DNA of 12,003 bases from contig CANRHW010000029.1 of the NCBI GenBank assembly GCA_947630525.1, positions 1-12,003 of the forward strand. The letters are read 5' to 3'. This DNA is from an uncultured Clostridia bacterium. Its GTDB lineage: Bacteria; Bacillota; Clostridia; UMGS1883. A program made the translations under genes and the position numbers. The notes below the pieces were generated by a model. That model saw nothing but the letters and a program-made list of their open reading frames with translations, was not told the DNA's origin and searched no databases. Positions 1 through 6,919 of the stretch are shown here, in pieces (position 1 is the first letter of the stretch; each line of letters starts with the position of its first letter).

Positions 1-36
1 GTTTTTTTCAAAAAGTTCATATTTTATACACAATTG

Positions 37-3000
37 CTATATGACTGCCGCACATTTATGTCCAATTATACTATTTATCGTTGAAGCTAATTCTTCGCTG
101 CCGCTGCATTCAAAGCCCGCGCGGGCCCTGATGCGGCCGTAGGGGGAGCTTATCACCACAGGCACGCTTCCGGGATGCGCCGCCACAATCTCGCGTATGC
201 GGTTCAAGGTCGGAAGCTCGGCAGGCCCGAGGGATATTTCCAGGCAGCCGGAGGCGGGCGCGCCGTTCCCCGCGAGGACTGTAACCCGCCCGGCCGAGAG
301 ATCGGACTTTGGCGCAAAGGGGGCGGCGGTCTCCATTATCAGCTTTGGGGCTTCTTCTTCCTTAATATCTATCCGGCCGGTAACGGTAACGATGCTGTTT
401 TCCCTTATTATCTCGCCCAGGTTGGAATACAGCTTTGGGAAAACGATTATCTCAATGCTGCCGCTGAAATCCTCAAGACGCACATAGGCCATCATGGTAT
501 TGCTGCGTGTGAGCTTTTCCTTAACGGAGGATATTATGCCCGCCACGGTCACAATATCGCCGTCGCTGACCTCTCGTTCTTCCTGGTCGGCAGTGATAGA
601 AGCTATCTTCGGCAGGCCCAGCCCGTTCAGGGCCCTGCGGTAATCGTCCAGCGGATGGCCCGAAATATAAATTCCCGTAGCCTCGCGCTCCATATCCAGC
701 AGTTCACGGCGGCTGCGTTCAGGCAGGTCGGGGAAAACGTCGGTCTTGTCTTCGTCCTCGCCGCCGAAAAACGAAAGCTGGCCCGCGATATTATCCTTTG
801 CGCTGCGTGACGCGGAGGAAAGCACCTGCTCATAGACCGCAAGCTTCTGCCAGCGGGTGCCGGGCAGACCGTCAAAGGCTCCGCTTTTGATAAGGCCTTC
901 CACGCCGCGTTTATTCATATCGGTGCCGGTCATGCGGTCGGCAAAATCCCGCAGACTTTTAAATGGGCCGCCGATTTTGCGCTCCTCCACGCAGTGGCGG
1001 ACAAAGCCCTCGCCCACATTTTTAATGGTGGTGAGGCCAAAGCGTATGGCCCCGTCTTCTACCGTAAAATCGCTGTCACTCTTATTTATGTCGGGCGGCA
1101 GTATTTTTATGCCCTTTTGGGTGCAGTTGTTTATATATGCGGCCACCTTTTCATTTTCACCCATAACGCTGCTTATAAGAGCCGCCATAAAGGCCTCGGG
1201 GTACAGGCATTTCAAATAGGCGGTCTGATAGCCCACAACCGCATATGCCGCCGCATGGCTCTTGTTAAAGGCGTACTTGGCAAAGGCGTCCATATCGTCA
1301 TAAATGCTTGTGGCCGTCCGCTCGTCAATGCCGTTGCGGATGCATCCGGGATAGCGGACGCTGCCGTCGTCGTTCAGTTCTCCGTAAATAAAGCTCTTGC
1401 GGGCCTTTTCCATATCCTTGGCCTTTTTCTTGCTCATCGCCCGACGAACCTCGTCGGCCCTGCCCATGGAAAAGCCGGCCAGCTTTTGAACTATCTGCAT
1501 GACCTGCTCCTGATAAACTATGCAGCCGTAAGTCGATTCAAGTATAGATTCAAGGCTGGGGTGCTTGTAGCGCACCTTGCTGCGGTCGCTTTTGGCGGCG
1601 ACATAGGCGGGGATAAAGTCCATGGGGCCGGGGCGGTAAAGGGCGATTCCGGCAATAATATCCTCCAGATTTTCGGGGCAAAGCTGGCGCATAAAGCGGC
1701 GCATACCCTCGCTTTCCAACTGGAACACGCCGTCGGTGTCGCCCTCGGCAATCATTTTGTAGACCTCCGGCACGCCGTAGTCGATTTTGTCCATATCTAT
1801 TTTTATCCCCTGGGCCGCAAGGATTTTAAGGCAGTCGTCGATTATGGTAAGGTTGCGCAGGCCAAGGAAGTCCATCTTCAGCATACCGAGCTCCTCAACG
1901 GTGTCCTTGGTGTACTGGGTGGAAATGATATTGTCGCTGCGCTGAAGCGGCAGGTAGGTGGACACCGGCTGGCTGGCTATAACCACGCCCGCGGCATGGG
2001 TGCCGATATTGCGCGGCAGGCCCTCTATGGCAAGGGCCGTATCGATTATCTTCTTTACGGTCTGGTCGGAGTCATAAGCGCTTTTTAGCTTGGGATTTTC
2101 CTCCAGGGCCTGGGTCAGCGTCATGCCGAGCTTCATGGGCACCATCTTTGCGATGGGGTCCACGTCGCTGTAGGCCACGCCCAGCACGCGGCCGCAGTCC
2201 CGGATAGCGCCGCGGGCCTTCATGGTGCCGAAAGTGCCTATCTGGCAGACGTTTTCGGGCTTGTACTTGTTGATAACATAATCTATGACCTCGCCGCGGC
2301 GGCGGGGGCAGAAATCCACGTCAAAATCCGGCATGCTTACCCGCTCGGGGTTAAGGAAGCGCTCGAACACCAAATTATACTGAGTGGGCTCCACGTTGGT
2401 TATATGCAGGCAGTAGGCGGCGATGCTGCCGCAGCCGCTGCCGCGGCCGGGCCCCACGGGGATGCCGTTTTTCCGGGCGTAGTTGATAAAATCCCAGACT
2501 ATCAGATAATAGTCCACAAAGCCCATGGACGTTATAACGCCGAGCTCGTACTCCAGCCTCTCGCGGTGGGTCTCGGCCTCACTGCCGTAGCGCTCCGCAA
2601 GACCATCGTCACAGAGCTTGCGCAGATATTCCTCGGCGGTGTAACCCGCCGGCACGTCATAGTGGGGCAGATGGCGCTCGCCGAACTTAAATTCAAAGCT
2701 GCACTTTTCGGCAATTTTGGCCGTATTGTCAAAGGCCTCCGGAAGATTGGGGAACAGGGAGCGCATTTCCTCCTCGCTCTTTAGGTAAAATTCCTCGGTG
2801 CCAAAGCGCATACGGTCAGTGTCGCTGAGCTGCTTGCCCGTCTGTATACACAATAGCACATCCTGATTTTTGGCGTCGGGCTTGGTCAGGTAATGAGCGT
2901 CGTTGGTGACCACCATTGGTGTGTCGGTCTCTCTGGCGAGCTTGATAAGCAGGGGGTTGAGCCGCTTTTGGTCATCAAGGCCGTGATCTTGAAGCTCAAT

Positions 3001-3501
3001 ATAAAACTCGTCGAAGAGGCCCTTATAATACTCGACCACATCTCGAGCGGTATTTTCGTCGCCGCTGAGCAGCGCCTGGGGTATCTCCCCCGCCAGGCAG
3101 GCGGAAAGGGCGATAAGTCCGCCCCTGTACTTTTCCAAAATATGCCTGTCCACACGGGGCTTGTAGTAAAAGCCGTCCACCCAGCCGGCGGAGACTATCT
3201 GTATGAGGTTGTTGTAGCCTTCCTCGTTCCGGCACAGCAGCACCAGGTGATTGGTGTCGTTGCCTTCCCTGCCCCGTTTGTTTGTCATGTCCCGGGCGGT
3301 GTATATTTCGCAGCCGATTATGGGCTTTACACCCTCGGCCTTACAGGCCTTGTAAAAGTCCACGGCTCCGTACATAACTCCGTGGTCGGTAAGGGCCACC
3401 GAATTCATGCCCAGCTCCTTTGCGCGCTTGGGCAGCTCGCTGACCCGGCACATTCCGTCAAGGAGGCTGTATTCGCTGTGGACATGAAGATGTGTGAACA
3501 T
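37..3501 (-). CDS. dnaE: DNA polymerase III subunit alpha (DnaE1-like)
   Basis: This is the replicative or repair DNA polymerase catalytic subunit (C-family), 1154 residues and complete. Domain order: PHP domain about 1-270, with metal ligands H4, H6, D15, H40, E65, H85, C135, D201 and H203; palm, with catalytic aspartates D394 and D396 in PDFDVDF and the third, D544, in KMDFLGL; fingers with GPGRGSG at 350-356; a clamp-binding motif QLSFF at 908-912; an OB fold at about 980-1060; and a C-terminal domain of about 90 residues. The length and C-terminal domain fit clostridial DnaE1 better than the shorter Bacillus DnaE (about 1115 residues). Firmicutes usually also carry PolC, so this may be the second polymerase; that cannot be seen here. 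The ATG start follows a clear AGAGGTGA site and the PHP HxH motif begins at residue 4. It is the last complete gene of the run, 60 bases after whiA. Stop codon TAG. Confidence 0.98.
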   Translation of the reverse strand: MFTHLHVHSEYSLLDGMCRVSELPKRAKELGMNSVALTDHGVMYGAVDFYKACKAEGVKPIIGCEIYTARDMTNKRGREGNDTNHLVLLCRNEEGYNNLIQIVSAGWVDGFYYKPRVDRHILEKYRGGLIALSACLAGEIPQALLSGDENTARDVVEYYKGLFDEFYIELQDHGLDDQKRLNPLLIKLARETDTPMVVTNDAHYLTKPDAKNQDVLLCIQTGKQLSDTDRMRFGTEEFYLKSEEEMRSLFPNLPEAFDNTAKIAEKCSFEFKFGERHLPHYDVPAGYTAEEYLRKLCDDGLAERYGSEAETHRERLEYELGVITSMGFVDYYLIVWDFINYARKNGIPVGPGRGSGCGSIAAYCLHITNVEPTQYNLVFERFLNPERVSMPDFDVDFCPRRRGEVIDYVINKYKPENVCQIGTFGTMKARGAIRDCGRVLGVAYSDVDPIAKMVPMKLGMTLTQALEENPKLKSAYDSDQTVKKIIDTALAIEGLPRNIGTHAAGVVIASQPVSTYLPLQRSDNIISTQYTKDTVEELGMLKMDFLGLRNLTIIDDCLKILAAQGIKIDMDKIDYGVPEVYKMIAEGDTDGVFQLESEGMRRFMRQLCPENLEDIIAGIALYRPGPMDFIPAYVAAKSDRSKVRYKHPSLESILESTYGCIVYQEQVMQIVQKLAGFSMGRADEVRRAMSKKKAKDMEKARKSFIYGELNDDGSVRYPGCIRNGIDERTATSIYDDMDAFAKYAFNKSHAAAYAVVGYQTAYLKCLYPEAFMAALISSVMGENEKVAAYINNCTQKGIKILPPDINKSDSDFTVEDGAIRFGLTTIKNVGEGFVRHCVEERKIGGPFKSLRDFADRMTGTDMNKRGVEGLIKSGAFDGLPGTRWQKLAVYEQVLSSASRSAKDNIAGQLSFFGGEDEDKTDVFPDLPERSRRELLDMEREATGIYISGHPLDDYRRALNGLGLPKIASITADQEEREVSDGDIVTVAGIISSVKEKLTRSNTMMAYVRLEDFSGSIEIIVFPKLYSNLGEIIRENSIVTVTGRIDIKEEEAPKLIMETAAPFAPKSDLSAGRVTVLAGNGAPASGCLEISLGPAELPTLNRIREIVAAHPGSVPVVISSPYGRIRARAGFECSGSEELASTINSIIGHKCAAVI

Positions 3502-3561
3502 GGCTTGTCACCTCTTTCGTGGAATTAATCCTTTTACTTTCTTAATATGATGTTTTTAGCA
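3502..3561 (-). other. AT-rich spacer between whiA and dnaE
   Basis: This 60-base gap is the longest in the window. By hand count it is about one third G+C, against well over half in the flanking genes. I see the dnaE ribosome binding site but no GC-rich hairpin followed by T residues. A TATTAA-like stretch exists without a matching -35 box. It could allow extra or processed expression of dnaE, but there is no firm promoter evidence. Confidence 0.5.
3508..3515 (-). promoter_or_regulatory. Ribosome binding site of dnaE
   Basis: The minus strand reads AGAGGTGA, six bases before the dnaE ATG at 3501. It lies in the only sizeable gap of the operon, so dnaE translation does not depend on overlap with the whiA stop codon. 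Confidence 0.8.
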
Positions 3562-4422
3562 TTAGCCCGCCTGCCCGCTTCCCAGCTCCAGCAGCTTATT
3601 CAGTCTGCGGCTGAGGGTGCTTTTGCTTATGCCGGTGAGCTCCGCCAGCTCGGTCAAATTCATTTCCGGGTTTTCCGCCCGGGCGTAGGCCACGGATTTA
3701 AGCCCCTCGTCAAGGGTTTCAAGCATACCGGTGCGGGCCAGCTCGTCAATGGCGGCGCACTGATTGGCGGAGACCGTCATCGCCCTGTCCATGTTCGCTA
3801 TCAGGAAGTTGCTGCGGCGGTTGCTTTCGTTGCTGATATCCTTTTCTATCTGCACATATGACAGCGCCAGCATGGACTTTTGCGCGCCCATGACGAGCAG
3901 CGCGTCGCTGACAGCCTCATAATTTTCAAGATAAACTATATTGTAATTTTTCCTCCGGGCGCTTTTGGGTTCAAGGCCGAAGCTTTCAAGCATTTCGGAG
4001 GCCAGGGCCGCCACCGCCCGGTTGTAGGCAAAAAGCTCCAGCCGGTAATTTTTGCGGGGGTCGGCGGCGGTGCCGGCCATGAGGAAGGCTCCGCGGAAAA
4101 AGGCCCGCTTGCAGCAGTCACTGTCAAAAACCTCCTCGTCGATGGCCATATCCCCGCCGTCGTCAAACAGGCCCAGCTCGTCCAACCGGCGGCGCGGCAC
4201 CGAGATCACCGGCTCCGCCTGAACTTCGCCGTAGCCCAACACCCTTTTGAGCAGCCCGCATATGCGGCGGAAAACGTCGCTCCGCTCGGTACGCAGAGTC
4301 AGCCGTTCGCCCTCGACATTGCCGCCGAAAAGGAGAATTGCCGCCAGCTCGCTCCGGCGGCAGCACAAATTTTTATCGCTTATGGTACAAAGCTCTTTTT
4401 TTACATCGGACGAAAAAGACAT
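3562..4422 (-). CDS. whiA: DNA-binding regulator WhiA
   Basis: WhiA joins an N-terminal domain with a LAGLIDADG homing-endonuclease fold to a C-terminal helix-turn-helix. It controls sporulation septation in Streptomyces and affects cell division and chromosome segregation in Bacillus. Here the start MSFSSDVKKEL is the family hallmark. Residues 103-126 (CCKRAFFRGAF followed by a DP and KNY) match the conserved second LAGLIDADG repeat. Residues about 255-280 (NLTELAELTGISKS) form the helix-turn-helix. At 286 residues it is somewhat shorter than usual (about 310-316), with no frameshift or lost domain apparent. The start lies seven bases after the rapZ stop. Only a weak GAAAGATG precedes it, and an in-frame TAG at 4438-4440 rules out an earlier start, so translation probably depends on coupling to rapZ. 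Firmicutes often have yvcK/glmR just before whiA; it is absent here. Stop codon TAA. Confidence 0.96.
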   Translation of the reverse strand: MSFSSDVKKELCTISDKNLCCRRSELAAILLFGGNVEGERLTLRTERSDVFRRICGLLKRVLGYGEVQAEPVISVPRRRLDELGLFDDGGDMAIDEEVFDSDCCKRAFFRGAFLMAGTAADPRKNYRLELFAYNRAVAALASEMLESFGLEPKSARRKNYNIVYLENYEAVSDALLVMGAQKSMLALSYVQIEKDISNESNRRSNFLIANMDRAMTVSANQCAAIDELARTGMLETLDEGLKSVAYARAENPEMNLTELAELTGISKSTLSRRLNKLLELGSGQAG

Positions 4423-4429
4423 AAAGGCA

Positions 4430-5278
4430 TCATCTTTCTATATCTCTGTGCGCAACCGTCACCTTTGTTCCGTTCTGGGTAAGCAGCTTGGCAAGAGCCT
4501 CAGTAATGGCAACGCTGCGGTGGCGGCCGCCGGTGCAGCCTATGCATATTACGAGCTGGGTCTTGCCCTCGTCAATATAGTGAGGCAGCAAGGTGGATAT
4601 CATCTCGAACAGCATATCCAAAAATTTCAACGACTGGGGGAAGTCCATTACGTAATCCCTAACGGGAGCTTCAAGGCCGGTGTGCGCTTTGAGGTTTTCA
4701 ATATAAAAGGGATTTGGCAAAAAGCGCACGTCAAACACCAGGTCTGCGTCGGAGGGTATGCCGAACTTGAAGCCAAAGGACCGGCACTCAACCATAAAAT
4801 AGTCCCGCTCCCCGTCGCCGTAAAGTTCCGTGACGATTTTTTTAAGCTGGCGGGTGAGGAGGTTGCTGGTATCAATAACATGGTCGGCGCACTGGCGCAG
4901 TCCACGGAGCTTTATCTGCTCTCTTTCGATGCCGTCGGCAATGCGGCCGTCGGCGCTCATGGGGTGACTGCGGCGGGTCTCCTTGTAACGCTTGATTATA
5001 ACGTTTTCGTTAGCCTCCAAAAACAGCACCTCAAAGGGGAAGTCCTCGGTCCTTAGGGCGTCAAGCTCCTTTTCGATATCGTCAAACATATCGCCGCTGC
5101 GTATATCGGTAACTATGGCCACGTTCTGCAAATTCTTTTCGTTATAGCAGGCCCGGGCAAAGGCGCTTATGAATATGGGCGGCATATTGTCTATGCAGTA
5201 ATAGCCTATATCCTCCATAAAGTGCATGACCTGGGTCTTGCCCGCTCCGCTCATGCCGGTGATTATAACAAATCTCAT
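4430..5278 (-). CDS. rapZ: RNase adapter / nucleotide-binding protein RapZ (YvcJ)
   Basis: This P-loop protein has a kinase-like N-terminal domain and a conserved C-terminal domain. In E. coli RapZ binds the small RNAs GlmZ/GlmY and adjusts GlmS, the first step to amino-sugar wall precursors. The Bacillus homologue YvcJ hydrolyses nucleotides and its exact role is unclear. Visible here are Walker A GMSGAGKT at residues 8-15, a Walker-B-like DIRSG with D58, and the C-terminal signature GCTGGRHRSV at 247-256, ending HRDIER. The length of 282 residues is normal. ATG is chosen because the P-loop begins at residue 8 and a GGTGAGG site lies four bases upstream, overlapping the murB stop. The neighbours murB and whiA fit a wall or division link. 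Since GlmZ-type RNAs are enterobacterial, the partner in this organism is unknown. Stop codon TGA. Confidence 0.96.
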   Translation of the reverse strand: MRFVIITGMSGAGKTQVMHFMEDIGYYCIDNMPPIFISAFARACYNEKNLQNVAIVTDIRSGDMFDDIEKELDALRTEDFPFEVLFLEANENVIIKRYKETRRSHPMSADGRIADGIEREQIKLRGLRQCADHVIDTSNLLTRQLKKIVTELYGDGERDYFMVECRSFGFKFGIPSDADLVFDVRFLPNPFYIENLKAHTGLEAPVRDYVMDFPQSLKFLDMLFEMISTLLPHYIDEGKTQLVICIGCTGGRHRSVAITEALAKLLTQNGTKVTVAHRDIER

Positions 5279-5282
5279 CTAT

Positions 5283-5289
5283 CCTCACC
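5283..5289 (-). promoter_or_regulatory. Ribosome binding site of rapZ overlapping the murB stop
   Basis: The minus strand reads GGTGAGG, four bases before the rapZ ATG at 5278. The TGA inside this motif (5285-5287) is the murB stop codon, so a ribosome finishing murB sits on the rapZ initiation signal. This suggests coupled translation. Confidence 0.7.
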
Positions 5290-6190
5290 CCCAAATTTTA
5301 ACTTCCGGCTCAAGTACAACGCCGGCTCTGTCGTAAACCGTCTTTATCACATGGTCCATGACCGCCAATACGTCGGCGGAGGTGGCCCCACCCCTGTTAA
5401 TTACAAAGCCCGCGTGCTTTTCGCTGACCTCCGCGCCGCCCACCGAATAGCCTTTAAGGCCCGCCTCTTCGATAAGTGCGCCCGCAAAATGGCCGGCCGG
5501 GCGCTTAAAGGTGCTGCCCGCGCTGGGGTATTCCAGGGGCTGCTTTTCCCGGCGGCGGCGGTTAAGCTCCCTGATTTTTTCTGCAATTTCATCTTTTTTC
5601 CCTGGGAAAAGGGAAAAAGTGACGCCGGTAACTATACATCCGCTGTCCTGTAGGGCGCTGCGCCGGTAGCCAAACTCCATTTCCTCATTGGAGGCCACGT
5701 ATTCTTCTCCGTCCGGCCCCACAAATGACACAGCCTCGGTCACGTCTTTGAGCTCGCCGCCGTAAGCGCCGGCGTTCATGATTATGCCCCCGCCCACGGT
5801 GCCGGGTATCCCGGCGGCAAATTCCAGCCCGGCGAGGGAATTTTCCATGGCGGCGTTTGCAACGGCGCCGAGCTGAGCCCCGGCCTGGGCCGTGACGCAG
5901 TTTTCAAACACGCCTATTTCGCCCATACGTTTGCCGATGCGGATTATCGGCCGCTCTATCCCACCGTCGGCGGCGAGGACGTTGCTGCCGTTGCCAAGAA
6001 CAAGATAGGGCTGGGCCGCGGCGGCAAACAGCCGCAATATTTCTTTTATTTGCCCGGAGGTTTCCGGCTCCAGAATAAGGGCGGCCCTGCCGCCGGTCCT
6101 GAAAGTGGTGTACTTATCCATTGCCGCCCCGAAAACGATTTGTTCAGGCTTTAAAACATTTTTCAGTTCCGTAAGCAGTCCGTCGTCCAT
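5285..6190 (-). CDS. murB: UDP-N-acetylenolpyruvoylglucosamine reductase MurB
   Basis: MurB is a cytoplasmic flavoenzyme that uses NADPH to reduce enolpyruvyl-UDP-GlcNAc to UDP-N-acetylmuramate in peptidoglycan precursor synthesis. Evidence: the N-terminal YTTFRTGG at 27-34; FAD-binding GNGSN at 66-70; GIPGTVGGG at 127-135 with NAGAYG at 139-144; YRRS at 175-178; the catalytic serine S226 in SAGSTFKRP; and the C-terminal glutamate E296 in PEVKI, which acts with the serine in proton donation in characterised enzymes. At 301 residues and without the extra loop of the E. coli enzyme, it fits the type IIb MurB typical of Firmicutes. The ATG is fixed by a strong GAGGAGGT site six bases upstream. 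It lies 12 bases after the PHP gene and six bases before rapZ. Stop codon TGA. Confidence 0.98.
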   Translation of the reverse strand: MDDGLLTELKNVLKPEQIVFGAAMDKYTTFRTGGRAALILEPETSGQIKEILRLFAAAAQPYLVLGNGSNVLAADGGIERPIIRIGKRMGEIGVFENCVTAQAGAQLGAVANAAMENSLAGLEFAAGIPGTVGGGIIMNAGAYGGELKDVTEAVSFVGPDGEEYVASNEEMEFGYRRSALQDSGCIVTGVTFSLFPGKKDEIAEKIRELNRRRREKQPLEYPSAGSTFKRPAGHFAGALIEEAGLKGYSVGGAEVSEKHAGFVINRGGATSADVLAVMDHVIKTVYDRAGVVLEPEVKIWG

Positions 6191-6196
6191 AAACGT

Positions 6197-6204
6197 ACCT
6201 CCTC
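6197..6204 (-). promoter_or_regulatory. Strong ribosome binding site of murB overlapping the PHP gene stop
   Basis: The minus strand reads GAGGAGGT, six bases before the murB ATG at 6190. The TGA stop of the upstream PHP gene (6203-6205) overlaps the first bases of this motif. It is one of the best Shine-Dalgarno matches in the window. Confidence 0.8.
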
Positions 6205-6919
6205 AAAGCTCCAGCCCCAGGTAATCCGCCAGTTTTTTAAGGCTGGTATTTAAGATCAGCTCTCTGGGAAAGTCTATCTCCCTAAGCATTTTGTCGGAAT
6301 TGTAAACCTCGCCCACGTCCTCGCTGAAATGGGCGTCGGTGCTCATGACCACGGGTATCTCCATTTCCTTGCAGATAAGGGCGATATCCCGGCAATTTTC
6401 GGCGCTGCCACGGCGCACGTCAAAGGAGTGATGATTTATCTCCACGATGCGGCCGGTCTCCTTAACCTTTTGGAGCACGGCCCGATAGTCGCATTTATAC
6501 CGGCCGTCGCCCATATGGCCGATGACGTTTATCTTTGCGTGGCGGTCAAGGGCGTTGATATAGCCCTCGGTCACGGCGTCGGGGCCAAGGCGCGTATCAA
6601 AACAGGGCGTGTGCATTGAAGCCACTACCAGCTCCAACGGAGCAAGGGAATAGCCGTCAAGGTCGATATCCCCCTGTGGGTTCAGAATATTTACCTCCGC
6701 GCCCTTTATGAGCCGAAGGCCCTTTACGTAAAGAGGGAAGTTCTTCAGCGATGAAAAATGCCACAAATCCGCCCCATCATTTGCCAAAAAAGGCCCATGA
6801 TTGGTGACGGCAAGTCCCTCCATCCCCTTTTTCCGGGCGGCGGAGAGATTTTCCTCCAAGGTGGAATAGGCGTGATGGCTCACGTCCGTGTGAGTGTGAG
6901 TGTCAACGGCTATTATCAA
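6203..6919 (-). CDS. PHP-domain metal-dependent phosphohydrolase (YcdX-like)
   Basis: This small stand-alone PHP-family hydrolase of 238 residues resembles the E. coli YcdX phosphatase, which binds three zinc ions. All nine expected ligands are visible: H8 and H10 in DTHTHTD, H16, H41 in TNHG, E75 in GAEVN, H103 in MHTP, H135 in GHMGDGRY, and D195 with H197 in STDAHF. The physiological substrate of this group is not settled, so I give no symbol. The start is a TTG (6917-6919) whose last two bases overlap the hprK TGA. It is supported by an AGGGGGAG site seven bases upstream and by the HxH motif beginning at residue 8. The next ATG comes far too late, at residue 33. It lies between hprK and murB, so a sugar-phosphate or wall-related role is possible but only inferred. 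Stop codon TGA. Confidence 0.9.
   Translation of the reverse strand: MIIAVDTHTHTDVSHHAYSTLEENLSAARKKGMEGLAVTNHGPFLANDGADLWHFSSLKNFPLYVKGLRLIKGAEVNILNPQGDIDLDGYSLAPLELVVASMHTPCFDTRLGPDAVTEGYINALDRHAKINVIGHMGDGRYKCDYRAVLQKVKETGRIVEINHHSFDVRRGSAENCRDIALICKEMEIPVVMSTDAHFSEDVGEVYNSDKMLREIDFPRELILNTSLKKLADYLGLEL

Noticed and set aside
1..16. T-run and A-run (TTTTTTTC then AAAAAG) as a terminator after dnaE
   Set aside because: The possible stem is only A:T pairs with almost no loop and no GC-rich hairpin, so it does not qualify as an intrinsic terminator.
994..2088. Long plus-strand open frame (364 codons) antisense to dnaE
   Set aside because: It lies wholly opposite conserved dnaE codons, shows no recognisable domain, and its composition follows from the GC-rich codon pattern of the real gene.
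2305..2330. PDFDVDF polymerase motif differing from the PDIDIDF form
   Set aside because: Both forms occur in active C-family polymerases; E. coli DnaE has PDFDVDF. All catalytic aspartates are present.
3530..3561. Possible promoter before dnaE (TATTAA-like box)
   Set aside because: No -35 hexamer at suitable distance was found; AT-rich spacers give such boxes by chance.
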